Assembly: GCF_003664325.1 (NCBI RefSeq)
Contig: NZ_RCDA01000001.1
Coordinates: 1,285,817 to 1,349,816 of the forward strand
From: Alkalispirillum mobile
Lineage (GTDB): Bacteria; Pseudomonadota; Gammaproteobacteria; Nitrococcales; Halorhodospiraceae
DNA length: 64,000 bases
Direction of reading: 5' to 3'
The position numbers and the translations under genes are program-made. Within the stretch, counting starts at the first letter, position 1; each line of letters opens with the position of its first letter. The notes beneath the pieces are model-generated. The model did no database searches and was not told the DNA's origin. It saw nothing but the letters and a program-made list of their open reading frames with translations. Shown here piece by piece: positions 11,975 through 21,440 of this stretch.

Positions 11975-13177
11975 TCACGAAACGGTCACACGGGCGAAAC
12001 GGCGCTTGCCCACTTGGTAGACGTGCGCCTCACCGGCCGGCACTACCAGGCGCTGGTCCTCCACCCGCTCACCATCAATGCGGACCGCTCCCTGCTTGAG
12101 CATCCGCCGTGCGTCGGATGTGCTACCCACCAACCCGGCAGCCTTGAGCAGGCGGTCCAGGGGCAGGCCCTCCGGCCCGTCGGCAGACAGGCTGTGCTCC
12201 GGCATATCCTCCGGCATAGCGCCTTTGCGAAAGCGCGCGACGAAGGTCTCCATCGCGCGCGCGGCCGCCCGGGCATCATGGAAGCGGGTGACGATCTCCT
12301 CGGCGAGCTCGAACTTCACGTCGCGGGGGTTGCGCCCCTCCTCCACCTGGCGCCTGAGCGCGTCAATCTCGCTCTCCGGCCGGAAGCTCAGCAACAGGAA
12401 GTAGCGCCACATCAGGTCATCGGAGATGGACATCAGCTTGCCGAACATCTCATCCGCGGGCTCCTTGATGCCCACGTAGTTGCCGAGGGACTTGGACATC
12501 TTCTGCACCCCGTCCAGCCCCTCCAGCAGCGGCATGGTCAGCACCGTCTGCGCCGGCTGACCGTAGGACTTCTGCAACTCCCGCCCAACCAGCAAGTTGA
12601 ACTTCTGGTCGGTGCCGCCAAGTTCAACGTCCGCCTTCAGGGCCACGGAGTCATAACCCTGAACCAGGGGGTAGAGGAACTCATGAATCGCGATAGGCTG
12701 CCGGGCGCTGTAACGCTTGTGGAAGTCGTCGCGCTCGAGCATCCGGGCCACCGTGTGGTGAGAGGCCAGCCGGATCATGTCCGCGGCGCTGAAACCGTTC
12801 ATCCAGTCGGAGTTGAAGACGACCTCGGTTCGCTCGCGGTCCAGCACCTGGAAGATCTGCTCCTTGTAGGTGCGCGCGTTTTCCATGACCTCGTCGCGGG
12901 TCAGCGCCGGGCGGGTAGCGCTCTTACCGCTCGGATCACCGATCATGCCGGTGAAATCCCCGATCAGGAAATAGACGTGGTGGCCCAAATCCTGAAACTG
13001 GCGGAGCTTGTTGATCAGCACGGTGTGCCCCAGGTGCAGATCCGGCGCGGTGGGGTCGAAGCCGGCCTTGACGCGCAGCGGGCGATCGTACTGGAGCTTA
13101 TCCTTTAACTCGTTCTCCAGCAGGATCTCCTCGGCACCTCGGCGCAGCAGTGCGAGTGCGTCATTGGCCTCGGTCAT
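11975..13177 (-). CDS. tyrS: Tyrosyl-tRNA synthetase
   Basis: A 400-residue class I synthetase charging tRNA-Tyr. HLGH is at 48-51, KMSKS at 226-230, and an S4-like RNA-binding domain occupies the last 60 residues ([17 protein letters not shown]). Length and the spacing of the motifs resemble the shorter TyrS2/TyrZ type rather than the 424-residue E. coli enzyme. No transcription terminator lies between the stop codon and rrn promoter P1, so read-through into the rRNA operon is possible. An upstream TAGAAT at 13265-13270 (minus strand) is a candidate -10 box, without a convincing -35. Confidence 0.96.
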   Translation of the reverse strand: MTEANDALALLRRGAEEILLENELKDKLQYDRPLRVKAGFDPTAPDLHLGHTVLINKLRQFQDLGHHVYFLIGDFTGMIGDPSGKSATRPALTRDEVMENARTYKEQIFQVLDRERTEVVFNSDWMNGFSAADMIRLASHHTVARMLERDDFHKRYSARQPIAIHEFLYPLVQGYDSVALKADVELGGTDQKFNLLVGRELQKSYGQPAQTVLTMPLLEGLDGVQKMSKSLGNYVGIKEPADEMFGKLMSISDDLMWRYFLLLSFRPESEIDALRRQVEEGRNPRDVKFELAEEIVTRFHDARAAARAMETFVARFRKGAMPEDMPEHSLSADGPEGLPLDRLLKAAGLVGSTSDARRMLKQGAVRIDGERVEDQRLVVPAGEAHVYQVGKRRFARVTVS

Positions 13178-13334
13178 GGGTCACTCCCTCCGCAATCAGT
13201 CAGGTCTGCGGGTGCGGCGGGACCGCGCACCCGGCCATGGGCAATTTATCGTACAGGGGCGGGAATTCTAGCGAAATGGCGCGCAGTAAACACCACCATG
13301 TCTAGACCGAGGTTAAAGAATGCGCGCTAATGCG

Positions 13335-13364
13335 TTGACTTGAGGCTCTGAAGCTGGCTAAGGT
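13335..13364 (+). promoter_or_regulatory. Possible promoter of the M23 peptidase-anmK operon
   Basis: TTGACT (13335-13340), an 18-nt spacer, then TAAGGT (13359-13364), 36 nt before the GTG start. The -10 is weak; offered as the best candidate in the 222-nt divergent interval after tyrS. Confidence 0.3.
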
Positions 13365-13399
13365 TCCCCCAATCCCAAGAACTAATCCCGGGGGCCGGT

Positions 13400-14932
13400 G
13401 TGTCCAACACCCGCATATTCGATCTCGACGTCAAGTCCCGCGCCCGCCAGCTACACGCCGCGGGCCACCGTTTACCCTTCAAACTGCGCTGGCTGGCCAT
13501 GGGGGCCATCGGGCTGGCCGTAGGCGTGGTAGCGCTGACCGGCAGCGACACGCCGACGAGCAGCGATGAGCCCGGCGTAGCCAGCGCTATGCCCCAGTAC
13601 CGCGCCGCACCCACTGTTGATGCTCTGCAATTGGCGGGCATCGAGTGGCCGCAGGGCGGCTTCCTCCACGCCAGTTACGAAACCGAGCGGGCCTCGGAAC
13701 CGCTGTCCCGCGACTGGATGAACGAAGAGGACTGGACCAACGGGGCAGCCGAGGTCCCGGAGCCGGGCCGGGCGGACAGCGCGGAGCCGGTCAGCCCCTT
13801 GGCGCGGCTGGATGAGTTGGAATGGGAGTCGCTGGAAGTGCGCAGCGGCGACAGCCTGGCCCGGCTGTTCAGTCGCGCCGACTTCACTGCCCGCGAAGTG
13901 CATGACCTCATGCAGACCGGCGAGGAGGTGGAGCGGCTCCAGCGTGTGCACCCGGGCGACGTCATCCAGGTGATCCGCGACGACGAGGGCCGACTCGCGC
14001 AACTGCGTTACGAGTACAGCCGCGGGAAAACGCTCCATGTGGAGCGCGCGGATGACGGCTTCGTGGCACAGACCTACCAGGAGGCCGAGGAACGGAAGGT
14101 CGCCCGCGCCTCCGCGACGGTGGACTCCTCCATCTACGTTGCCGGCCGCCGGGCCGGCATCAGCAACCGCGTCATCATGCAGCTGGCCTCCATCTTCGGC
14201 CAGCAGGTCGACCTGGGACGGGACCTGCGCGCCGGTGACGAATTCCATCTCATTTACGAGGAAGTCCACCAGAACGGCGAAAAGGTCCGTGACGGCAATA
14301 TCCTCGCAGCGGAGCTGGTTCATCGCGGGGACCGCCTGCAAGCGGTGCGTTACGCCCCGCCGGAGGGTGACGCAGACTACTTCACCCCCGAGGGGGAGAG
14401 CCTGAGGCGCGCGTTCAACCGCCACCCGATTGATTACGATCGGATCACTTCCCACTTCGACCTCAACCGTAAGCATCCGGTGCTGGGAGTGCGGCGCCCG
14501 CACTACGGGACCGATTACGCCGCGCCGGTGGGCACGCCCATCCGGTCCACCGGACCGGGCCGGGTGGTTCACCGGGGCTGGAAAGGCGGGTATGGGCGCA
14601 CCGTGATCGTGCAGCATGGCAGCGAGTACACCACCTTGTACGCCCACATGTCCGGTTATGCCAGCGGGCTGTCCCAAGGCGACCGGGTGAAGCGGGGCCA
14701 GGTAGTGGGGTATCTGGGCGCATCCGGCATGGTGACCGGCCCGCACCTCCATTTCGAGTTCCATGTCAACGGCGACCCACGGGACCCGCTGAAGGTGGCG
14801 CTGCCCAAGGCCGACCCGGTGCCCGAGAAGCACCTGGCCGACTTCCGCGCGACCACCCACCCCATGCTGGCCCAGCTCGAACGGGACCAGAGAGACGGGG
14901 CAACGCAGGTGGCGCAACAGGGCGAGGAGTGA
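13400..14932 (+). CDS. M23 family murein endopeptidase, MepM-like
   Basis: A 510-residue inner-membrane-anchored, periplasm-facing zinc peptidase expected to cut peptidoglycan cross-links during wall growth. One membrane segment lies at about 28-46. An OapA/LysM-like module follows at about 148-195 (VRSGDSLARLF...VHPGDVIQV). The C-terminal M23 domain at about 350-475 has its zinc ligands in HYGTDYAAP and GPHLHFEFH, so it looks active. The start is GTG at 13400, since no better codon precedes the membrane segment. The stop overlaps the anmK start, coupling wall cleavage with muropeptide recycling. The tyrS/M23/anmK/erpA/argC order is conserved in Pseudomonas. Confidence 0.9.
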   Translation: MSNTRIFDLDVKSRARQLHAAGHRLPFKLRWLAMGAIGLAVGVVALTGSDTPTSSDEPGVASAMPQYRAAPTVDALQLAGIEWPQGGFLHASYETERASEPLSRDWMNEEDWTNGAAEVPEPGRADSAEPVSPLARLDELEWESLEVRSGDSLARLFSRADFTAREVHDLMQTGEEVERLQRVHPGDVIQVIRDDEGRLAQLRYEYSRGKTLHVERADDGFVAQTYQEAEERKVARASATVDSSIYVAGRRAGISNRVIMQLASIFGQQVDLGRDLRAGDEFHLIYEEVHQNGEKVRDGNILAAELVHRGDRLQAVRYAPPEGDADYFTPEGESLRRAFNRHPIDYDRITSHFDLNRKHPVLGVRRPHYGTDYAAPVGTPIRSTGPGRVVHRGWKGGYGRTVIVQHGSEYTTLYAHMSGYASGLSQGDRVKRGQVVGYLGASGMVTGPHLHFEFHVNGDPRDPLKVALPKADPVPEKHLADFRATTHPMLAQLERDQRDGATQVAQQGEE

Positions 14933-16101
14933 TCTCCCAAGGCAACCGGCATGCCCCCCGAAACGGGCTCTACGTGGGGCTTATGTCGGGGACCAGCATT
15001 GATGGCGTGGATGCCGCACTGGTCCAACTCGATGCTGGGCGCCCCAGCCTGGTAACCGCCCTCAACCACCCCATACCGGCACCGCTGGCCACGGCCCTGC
15101 ACCGGGTCAGCGGTCAGACGGGGCTGGACGCCCTGCTCGACCTGGATCAGCAGGTGGCGGCGCTGCACGCGGACGCGACCCTCGCGCTACTGGCCCGAGC
15201 CGGAGTTGCCCCCGGCGACATCATCGCCTTGGGCAGCCACGGACAGACCGTTCACCACAGGCCCCACGGCCCTTTTCCCACCACCCTGCAGATCGGCGAC
15301 CCCTCCCTGATCGCTGCGCGCACCGGGATCACCACCGTGGCGGACTTCCGCCGACGGGACATGGCCCTCGGCGGCCAGGGCGCGCCGCTGGTACCGGCCT
15401 TCCACGCCGCCTGCCTGCGCCAACCGCGGCAGGACCGGGCGGTACTGAACCTGGGTGGCATCGCCAACCTGACCCTGCTGCCCGGGGCGGCAGAACATCC
15501 GGTAACCGGCTTCGATACCGGCCCCGCCAACACGCTGCTGGATGCCTGGTTCCGCCGGCATCACCCTGGCGGGCCCGGCTATGACCGCCAGGGCCGCTGG
15601 GCTGCGGCCGGCCGAACGGACACGGGTCTGCTCGACCGCCTGCTGCAGGACCCGTACTTCCACCAGCCGCCCCCCAAGAGCACGGGCCCCGAGTACTTCA
15701 ACCTGGACTGGTTGGCACACCCGCGGCAGGCGGGCAGCACGCTCCCCGCGCCGCAGGACACCCAACGCACCCTGATCGCATTGACCGCGGAAAGCGTCAC
15801 ACGGGCACTCGCCAGCGCCCTCCCTGGCGCGGCGGCGCTGTACGTGTGCGGGGGCGGCGTGCACAATCCTGTGCTGATGGACGCCATCAGCGCTGCCCTG
15901 GGCGACCGGCTGCCCGGTTGCCGGGTGGCCCCTACCTCGGCGATTGGCCTGGATCCGGACTGGGTGGAGGCGATGGCCTTCGCCTGGCTGGCCGGTCGAA
16001 CCCTGGCCGGACTGCCCGGCAATCTGCCGGAGGTCACAGGGGCCCGGGCCTCTGCCCCCCTGGGCGGGATCTACCCTGCCGGCTGCGACACCCCGGCATA
16101 A
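14929..16101 (+). CDS. anmK: 1,6-anhydro-N-acetylmuramic acid kinase
   Basis: A 390-residue AnmK. It hydrolyses the anhydro ring and phosphorylates anhydro-MurNAc to MurNAc-6-P in cell-wall recycling. The N-terminal signature GLMSGTSIDGVDAAL, the nucleotide-binding NLGGIANLT and FDTGPANTLLD, and the C-terminal VCGGGVHN are all present. GTG 14929 overlaps the preceding stop (GTGA), so translation is probably coupled; the ribosome site AGGAG is nearly adjacent, and a slightly later start cannot be excluded. Confidence 0.94.
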   Translation: MISQGNRHAPRNGLYVGLMSGTSIDGVDAALVQLDAGRPSLVTALNHPIPAPLATALHRVSGQTGLDALLDLDQQVAALHADATLALLARAGVAPGDIIALGSHGQTVHHRPHGPFPTTLQIGDPSLIAARTGITTVADFRRRDMALGGQGAPLVPAFHAACLRQPRQDRAVLNLGGIANLTLLPGAAEHPVTGFDTGPANTLLDAWFRRHHPGGPGYDRQGRWAAAGRTDTGLLDRLLQDPYFHQPPPKSTGPEYFNLDWLAHPRQAGSTLPAPQDTQRTLIALTAESVTRALASALPGAAALYVCGGGVHNPVLMDAISAALGDRLPGCRVAPTSAIGLDPDWVEAMAFAWLAGRTLAGLPGNLPEVTGARASAPLGGIYPAGCDTPA

Positions 16102-16112
16102 AACATGCGGGC

Positions 16113-16150
16113 ATAAAAAAACCGCGGCCCGGGAAAAGGCGCCGCGGTTT
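16113..16150 (-). terminator. Terminator between convergent anmK and erpA
   Basis: A 10-bp stem (AAACCGCGGC at 16119-16128 with GCCGCGGTTT at 16141-16150) and a 12-nt loop. Read on the minus strand it ends in seven Ts, so it should terminate erpA; the short CCTTTC on the other side may also help stop anmK transcription. Confidence 0.85.
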
Positions 16151-16183
16151 CCTTTCAGGCCGGTCGCCGGCCGGTGAGCTGTG

Positions 16184-16552
16184 TCAGACCGCGAAGGAGG
16201 AGCCGCAGCCGCACGTCGTGGTGGCATTCGGGTTGCGAATGACGAACTGCTCGCCTTCGATGCCCTCGACGAAATCCACCTCGGCACCCATTAGGTACTG
16301 GCTACTCATCGGGTCCACCAGGAAGGTGACGCCATCCTTTTCCACGATGCTGTCACCCTCTTCGATGCGCTCGTCAAAGGTGAAGCCGTACTGGAAACCG
16401 GAACACCCGCCACCGCTGACGAAAACCCGCAGTTTCAGGTCATCGGTTTCTTCCTGGGCGATCAGCTGGGCAACGCGGGCCGCCGCGCTGTCGGTGACTA
16501 CCAGCACCTGGAAGTCTTCGGTGGGGTCGTAAGTCTGTGCGGTTTCACTCAT
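16184..16552 (-). CDS. erpA: A-type iron-sulfur cluster insertion protein
   Basis: A 122-residue ErpA-type carrier that passes Fe-S clusters to apo-proteins such as the IspG/IspH enzymes. The three conserved cysteines are Cys50 ([10 protein letters not shown]), Cys114 and Cys116 (CGCGSSF). ATG 16552 is preceded by GGAGG nine bases upstream. It has its own promoter and terminator, so it is a single-gene transcript. ErpA is favoured over IscA/SufA by the tail, the position next to argC and the absence of isc or suf genes. Confidence 0.95.
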   Translation of the reverse strand: MSETAQTYDPTEDFQVLVVTDSAAARVAQLIAQEETDDLKLRVFVSGGGCSGFQYGFTFDERIEEGDSIVEKDGVTFLVDPMSSQYLMGAEVDFVEGIEGEQFVIRNPNATTTCGCGSSFAV

Positions 16553-16591
16553 TTCACAAGCCTCCGGGCCTGTTGCAACGTCATTACCGGT

Positions 16592-16620
16592 ATTGTCAGC
16601 CGCCCCGGCCGTCCGGTCAA
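16592..16620 (-). promoter_or_regulatory. erpA promoter
   Basis: Minus strand: TTGACC (16615-16620), a 17-nt spacer, GACAAT (16592-16597), about 40 nt before the erpA ATG. No IscR site is obvious by eye. Confidence 0.6.
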
Positions 16621-16641
16621 CTACCCCGAACGATACTCGGG

Positions 16642-17673
16642 TTATGGCAGGACGGCGGGGGCGTCCAGGCCGGCGGTCTCTTCCAGCCCGAACATCAGGT
16701 TCATGTTCTGGACCGCCTGCCCGGCTGCCCCCTTGGTGAGGTTGTCGATCACCGACAGCACGATCACCTGGTCGCTCTCCGGTGCCCGGCGCACGGCCAG
16801 CCGGCAGAGGTTGGTGCCCCGCACGGTACGGGTCTCCGGGTGAGCTCCGGCGGGCAGCACATCCACGAAGGGCTCGTCAGCGTAGCGGCGCTCAAACAGT
16901 AACTGCAGGTCACCCGGGTCACCTTTCACGGTCGCGTAGAGGCTGGCGTGCATGCCGCGCGTCATCGGCACCAGGTGGGGCACAAAGGTCAGCCCGACAC
17001 CCCCGCCGCATACCTGCTCCAGGGACTGGCGGATCTCCGGCAGATGGCGGTGACCGTCTGCACCGTACGCCTTGAAGCTCTCGTTGACCTCGCACAATAG
17101 CGTGCCCACCTTCGCCGCCCGCCCGGCACCGGAGGCACCCGAGACGCAACTGGCCACCAGGCGATCCGTCTCGATGCCCCCGGCCTCCAGCAGCGGCAGC
17201 CAGCCCAGACCCACCGCGGTGGGGTAGCAGCCCGGATTGGCCACCAGGCGCGCCTCCCGGATCCCTTCCCGATTCAATTCCGGGAGCCCGTAAGCCGCCT
17301 CGGCCACCAGCTCCGGGCAGGCATGCTCCATCCCGTACCAGTCGGCCCAGGTGGCCAGGTCCTGCAACCGGAAGTCCGCGCCCAGGTCCACCACGCGGGT
17401 GTCGCGCGCCAGCAGGTCCGGGACCATCTTCATGGCGGTGCCGTTGGGGGTGGCGAAGAACACCAGGTCGCAGGCGGCCAGCGCATCCAGGTCCGGCTCC
17501 GTGAAGCGGATATCCACTTCGCCGCGCAGCGAGGGGAACATCTCGTCCACGGGCGTACCCGCATTGCCGCGGGAGGTGATCACGCGAAGCCGGGCCTGGG
17601 GGTGGCGCGCCAGCAGACGCAATAGCTCAACCCCGGTGTACCCGGTGCCCCCGACGATGCCGACTTCGATCAT
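16642..17673 (-). CDS. argC: N-acetyl-gamma-glutamyl-phosphate reductase
   Basis: A 343-residue NADPH-dependent enzyme for the third step of arginine synthesis. The N-terminal dinucleotide fold is [18 protein letters not shown]; the catalytic cysteine lies in NPGCYPTA at about residue 150, and a histidine motif in [13 protein letters not shown] 17673 is preceded by AGAGGG at good spacing; the longer open frame to 17745 has no family sequence. No other arg genes adjoin. Divergent from the CLC gene with a 77-nt gap. Confidence 0.95.
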   Translation of the reverse strand: MIEVGIVGGTGYTGVELLRLLARHPQARLRVITSRGNAGTPVDEMFPSLRGEVDIRFTEPDLDALAACDLVFFATPNGTAMKMVPDLLARDTRVVDLGADFRLQDLATWADWYGMEHACPELVAEAAYGLPELNREGIREARLVANPGCYPTAVGLGWLPLLEAGGIETDRLVASCVSGASGAGRAAKVGTLLCEVNESFKAYGADGHRHLPEIRQSLEQVCGGGVGLTFVPHLVPMTRGMHASLYATVKGDPGDLQLLFERRYADEPFVDVLPAGAHPETRTVRGTNLCRLAVRRAPESDQVIVLSVIDNLTKGAAGQAVQNMNLMFGLEETAGLDAPAVLP

Positions 17674-17750
17674 GGTGGTTCGCCCTCTGCAAATCGGTAA
17701 ACTCTCTATTCTATGGCCTGTCTCCTCACAACAAAAGCGAACCACCGCCG

Positions 17751-19475
17751 ATGAACGGCTGGCACCAGCGGCTTGAAGGCCTGCGCCTGCGCCTCTCCGC
17801 CCACGATGCGCTCGGACTGATGTCCGTCCTGGCGGTGCTCTGCGGGCTGGCCACGGCCGGTGTCATCCTTGCCTTCCGCAGCCTGGTGGAGTTCAGCCAG
17901 AGCCAGCTGCTGGGCTCGCCCGGGCAGTTCTGGGAACTGGCCCCCCACTGGCGGCTGCTCCTGCCCCTGCTCGGCGGGGTGGCAATCGGTCTCTTCCTGC
18001 AGTGGCTGCGCCCGGAGCACCGCGGCACCGGGGTCGTGCACGTCATCGAGCGGCTCGGCTACCACCAGGGCTACCTGAACTGGCGCAACGCCGTGGCCCA
18101 GTTCGTGGGGGCCAGCACTGCCCTGATCAGCGGCCATTCCGTGGGCCGGGAGGGGCCGGCCATCCACCTGGGCGCGGCAAGCGGCAGCCTGCTCGGCCAG
18201 CGCCTGGGACTGCCCAACAACAGCCTGCGCACGTTGGTGGCCTGCGGGGTGGCCGCCGCAATCGGCGCCACCTTCAACACGCCCCTGGCCGGGGTGGTGT
18301 TCGCCATGGAGGTGGTGATGCTGGAGTACACCCTGAGCGGTTTCCTGCCGGTGATGCTCTCGGCCGTCACCGCCACGGTGATCACGCAGCTCATCTACGG
18401 CAGCAGCCCCGCCTTTTCTGTCCCGGCCGTGCACCTGGAGAGCCTGGGGGAGCTGGGGTGGCTGCTGGTCTGCGGCCTGCTCATCGGCGCCCTGGCCGCC
18501 GCCTTCATCCACAGCCTGATGTTCTTCAGCAATAGCCTCACCCGCTGGCCATTGGCGCTGCGGACCGGGCTCGCGGGGCTGGCGGTGGGGCTGATCGGCA
18601 TGGTGCTGCCCGAGGTCATGGGCGTGGGGTACGAGACGGTCAACCTCATCCTGCTCGGCGAGGTGGCCACGCTGACGCTGATTGCGTTGGTCATCGCCAA
18701 ACTGCTGGCCAGCACCCTGGCCATCGGGCTGGGTATACCGGGCGGACTGATCGGCCCCACGGTGGTCATCGGTGCGGCGGCCGGCGGCCTGCTGGGTCAG
18801 GCGGCACAGGTGCTGTTCCCAACGGCGGCCTCCGAACCCAGCCTTTACGTGATGCTGGGGCTCGGCGCGATGATGGGCGCCACCCTGCGAGCGCCGCTGG
18901 CGGCACTCACCGCCATGCTGGAGCTGACCGCCAATCCGAACATCATCCTGCCGGGAATGCTCACCATTGCCATGGCGGTGCTGGTGGCCGGCGAGGTATT
19001 CGCAAAGGACTCCGTCTACCTGCACCAGCTCCGGCTACGCGGCCTGGATTTCCGCAGCAATCCGCTGTTCCAGGCGCTCAGCCGGCTGGGCATCGCGCGC
19101 ATCATGGACCGGCGCCTGGTGGTGGTACCCCGGCACACCGACCGGCGGACGCTCGAGCAGGCACTGGCAACAAACCCGCGCTGGATCCTGATGATGGACC
19201 GGGATGGCGTGGCACCGCAGGCCCTGCTCCCTGTCACTGACCTGCTGCACCATCTGCAGGTGGAGAGCACCATGGAGGTGGACCTGCTGCAGATACCGGC
19301 CAAACGGCTGGAGCCGGATACCATCGAATACCGGGCAAGCCTGCGCGAGGCCCTGGCCCTGTTCCAGGAGCGGGAGGTGGAGGCGCTCTGCGTGGTCAAC
19401 ACCATTGCTCCGGGTATTCGCCGCTACCTGGGGGTGATCACCCGGCAGGACCTGGAACACCAGTACTTCCAGTAA
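17751..19475 (+). CDS. CLC family chloride channel protein with C-terminal CBS domains
   Basis: A 574-residue membrane protein: the CLC fold (about 20-440, many hydrophobic helices), then a cytoplasmic part (about 450-574) consistent with a CBS pair that could sense nucleotides. The gating glutamate is present (Glu134 in GREGP, 132-136). The first selectivity motif GSGIP is replaced by GTGVV (92-96), GxFxP by GLIGP, and a tyrosine in DSVYLHQL aligns with ClcA Tyr445. In the helix after [10 protein letters not shown] the E. coli pair Glu202-Glu203 aligns with Glu187-Val188, so the internal proton glutamate is missing. This suggests channel-like or uncoupled anion movement rather than 2Cl-/H+ exchange. 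Ribosome-binding site is weak. Confidence 0.9.
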   Translation: MNGWHQRLEGLRLRLSAHDALGLMSVLAVLCGLATAGVILAFRSLVEFSQSQLLGSPGQFWELAPHWRLLLPLLGGVAIGLFLQWLRPEHRGTGVVHVIERLGYHQGYLNWRNAVAQFVGASTALISGHSVGREGPAIHLGAASGSLLGQRLGLPNNSLRTLVACGVAAAIGATFNTPLAGVVFAMEVVMLEYTLSGFLPVMLSAVTATVITQLIYGSSPAFSVPAVHLESLGELGWLLVCGLLIGALAAAFIHSLMFFSNSLTRWPLALRTGLAGLAVGLIGMVLPEVMGVGYETVNLILLGEVATLTLIALVIAKLLASTLAIGLGIPGGLIGPTVVIGAAAGGLLGQAAQVLFPTAASEPSLYVMLGLGAMMGATLRAPLAALTAMLELTANPNIILPGMLTIAMAVLVAGEVFAKDSVYLHQLRLRGLDFRSNPLFQALSRLGIARIMDRRLVVVPRHTDRRTLEQALATNPRWILMMDRDGVAPQALLPVTDLLHHLQVESTMEVDLLQIPAKRLEPDTIEYRASLREALALFQEREVEALCVVNTIAPGIRRYLGVITRQDLEHQYFQ

Positions 19476-19566
19476 CGCTGCCGGCAGCGAAAATCATTCC
19501 CGGGAGCGCACACCCCCGGTAAACTTGGAACTCCCGTTTGGCACACATTGCGGAGTGCGCAGTGAT

Positions 19567-20076
19567 ATGAGCAACACCCGGAAAATGCTGGTCGCCACCA
19601 TCGGTGTCATCGCCGCGGCCGCGGTAGCGCTGGTCCTGATCGCCCCCTGGGAAGGAAAATCCCGCCCGGAGGCCACCTTCACCACGCTGGAGGGAGAGCA
19701 GGTTTCCCTGGATTCACTGCGGGGACAACCGGTCCTGGTGACATTCTGGGCGACCGACTGCCCCACCTGTATCGATGAGATCCCCCACCTGCAGGCCCTG
19801 CACGACGAGATGGCCGAACGGGGAGTCACCGTGGTCGGCGTGGCGATGCACTACGACGACCCGGAACTGATCGAGGCCATCGTCGAAGCGCGGGAGATGA
19901 GCTACCTGATCGCCCATGACAGTGACCGGAGCATCTCCCAGGCCTTCGGCGAGGTCCGGGTCACGCCGACCTCCTACCTGGTGGACCCGGACGGCAAGGT
20001 GGTCTGGCAGCGGCTCGGGCTTCTGGACATGGACCGCGTGCGCGGCCAGATCGAACGCATGCTGGAGCGCAGCTGA
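19567..20076 (+). CDS. TlpA/ResA-like membrane-anchored thioredoxin protein
   Basis: A 169-residue protein with an N-terminal membrane anchor (about 8-27) and a periplasmic thioredoxin fold. The active-site motif is CPTC within FWATDCPTCIDEIPHL; the cis-proline loop reads VTPTSYLVD. It resembles TlpA/ResA thiol-disulfide reductases used in cytochrome maturation or oxidative protection. I placed the start at ATG 19567 because the 14 upstream codons add nothing family-like. It ends 2 nt before hemJ, so the two are probably co-transcribed. Confidence 0.85.
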   Translation: MSNTRKMLVATIGVIAAAAVALVLIAPWEGKSRPEATFTTLEGEQVSLDSLRGQPVLVTFWATDCPTCIDEIPHLQALHDEMAERGVTVVGVAMHYDDPELIEAIVEAREMSYLIAHDSDRSISQAFGEVRVTPTSYLVDPDGKVVWQRLGLLDMDRVRGQIERMLERS

Positions 20077-20078
20077 CC

Positions 20079-20501
20079 ATGTACTTGTGGATCAAGGCCT
20101 TTCACATCATCGCGGTGGTCACGTGGTTCGCGGCGCTCTTCTATCTGCCCCGGCTGTACGTCTACCACGCGATGGCGGAGGACCGCGCCGGTATCGAACG
20201 CTTCAAGGTCATGGAGCGAAAGCTGTACCGCGGCATCATGACGCCCAGCGCCATCGTGGCGGTGGGGCTGGGAATCTGGCTGCTGGTGCTCATCCCGGGC
20301 TGGCTGACGCAGGGCTGGTTGCACGCCAAGCTGCTGCTGGTTGCCCTGCTGATCGGCTATCACCTCTACTGTGGGCGCCTGCTGCGGGTTTTCCGGGAGG
20401 ATCGCAACACCCGCAGCCACCGGTGGTACCGGGTCTTCAATGAACTGCCGGTGCTGGTGCTGATCGCGGTGGTGATCCTCGCCGTGGTCAAGCCGTTCTG
20501 A
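20079..20501 (+). CDS. hemJ: Protoporphyrinogen oxidase HemJ
   Basis: A 140-residue four-helix integral membrane protein that oxidises protoporphyrinogen IX late in haem synthesis. It starts MYLWIKAFHIIAVVTWFA with the conserved histidine in the first helix, followed by LPRLYVYH and KLLLVALLIGYH, both HemJ hallmarks. Length fits the family. Its placement just before bacterioferritin and bfd on the opposite strand groups haem and iron functions. Confidence 0.92.
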   Translation: MYLWIKAFHIIAVVTWFAALFYLPRLYVYHAMAEDRAGIERFKVMERKLYRGIMTPSAIVAVGLGIWLLVLIPGWLTQGWLHAKLLLVALLIGYHLYCGRLLRVFREDRNTRSHRWYRVFNELPVLVLIAVVILAVVKPF

Positions 20502-20535
20502 CGGACGGCGGCGGGACGATTCGATCTTGAACGAA

Positions 20536-20566
20536 ACAGGGGGCGCCCTGCCGGAGCGCCCCCTGT
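20536..20566. terminator. Hairpin between convergent hemJ and bfr
   Basis: A strong stem, ACAGGGGGCGC with GCGCCCCCTGT, closes a loop of about 9 nt, with flanks that extend the pairing imperfectly. There is no long T tract on either side, so it may be a weak or bidirectional terminator. Confidence 0.55.
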
Positions 20567-20612
20567 TCGTGGGATGTGGGCAATGGAGCGGGCCTGCTGC
20601 GGCCCGGCCGAC

Positions 20613-21077
20613 TTACATCAGCGACTGCTGGTAGTTCTGCTCGCCCACGCGGTCCATCAGCTCCAGCTGGGTCTCCAGCCAGTCGATGTGGCCTTCCTCG
20701 TCCTCGAGGATCTTCTTGAACAGGTCGCGGCTGACGTAGTCCTTGACCTGTTCGCAGTAGGCGATGGCCTCCCGGTAGAGATCACGCCCCTCGTGCTCAC
20801 CCTCCAGGTCGGCCTGAAGCAGCTCACGCACGTTCTCACCGATACGCAGCCGGCCGTAGTCCTGCAAATTGGGCATGCCACCAAGGAAGAGGATCCGCTG
20901 GATGAACTCATCCGCGTGCTTCATCTCGTCGATGGACTCCTCGTACTCCTTCTCGGCGAGCTTGGTCAGCCCCCAGTCATCCGCCAGCCGCGAATGCAGG
21001 AAGTACTGGTTGATGGCGGTGAGTTCGAGCTTCAACGCCTTGTTGAGGTATTCGATGACTTTTGCGTCGCCCTTCAT
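20613..21077 (-). CDS. bfr: Bacterioferritin
   Basis: A 154-residue four-helix iron-storage subunit; 24 form a shell with haem at subunit interfaces. The ferroxidase ligands Glu18, Glu51 and His54 are visible ([13 protein letters not shown]), and Met52, the haem ligand that distinguishes Bfr from ferritin, is present. Later ligands lie in [14 protein letters not shown] 21077 follows GGGAG; an upstream in-frame extension overlaps bfd and is rejected. It lies downstream of bfd, as in E. coli. Confidence 0.95.
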   Translation of the reverse strand: MKGDAKVIEYLNKALKLELTAINQYFLHSRLADDWGLTKLAEKEYEESIDEMKHADEFIQRILFLGGMPNLQDYGRLRIGENVRELLQADLEGEHEGRDLYREAIAYCEQVKDYVSRDLFKKILEDEEGHIDWLETQLELMDRVGEQNYQQSLM

Positions 21078-21163
21078 CAGTGCACTCCCAGCGATGGATT
21101 GGATGTAACCGGTATGACCCGAGTCTAGCAGTATGCCACCGGGGACGGAAAACCCCCGTGTAA

Positions 21164-21364
21164 TCAGGCAACGCTCCGGGCCAGTCGCGCGAGCCCGGCA
21201 TCCGCCATGTGCTCCTCCAGCAGGGCCTTGGCCGCCGGCGCGCACTTGCAGCAGGCGCTGCAGACACCCAACCGCTCCTTGAGATCACGCATGCAGCAGC
21301 AGCCTTCGTCCAAGGCTTGCCGCACGTCACGATCCGTAATCGCTTTGCAGATACACACGTACAT
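21164..21364 (-). CDS. bfd: Bacterioferritin-associated ferredoxin
   Basis: A 66-residue [2Fe-2S] protein that reduces bacterioferritin to release stored iron. Cluster cysteines fit the BFD pattern CxC near the N-terminus (MYVCICKAI) and CxxC after VCSACCKC. Two extra cysteines (GCCCMRD) precede them. ATG 21364 sits five nucleotides after GGAGG; the GTG at 21370 is too close to that site. A Fur-like box lies 37 nt upstream. Confidence 0.93.
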   Translation of the reverse strand: MYVCICKAITDRDVRQALDEGCCCMRDLKERLGVCSACCKCAPAAKALLEEHMADAGLARLARSVA

Positions 21365-21400
21365 GGCCACCTCCTCGTTAGATCCAAAGTTAGATCTAAA

Positions 21401-21415
21401 TGAGAGGCATTGTCA
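21401..21415. promoter_or_regulatory. Candidate Fur box upstream of bfd
   Basis: TGAGAGGCATTGTCA matches the 7-1-7 Fur consensus TGATAATNATTATCA at 10 of 14 scored positions, including both outer TGA/TCA trios. It lies upstream of bfd and 25 nt beyond the end of ptsP. Direct repeats GTTAGATC (21378-21396 region) lie between it and bfd. Confidence 0.5.
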
Positions 21416-21440
21416 ACTGCAAAGAAGTCCGGTTCCCAAC

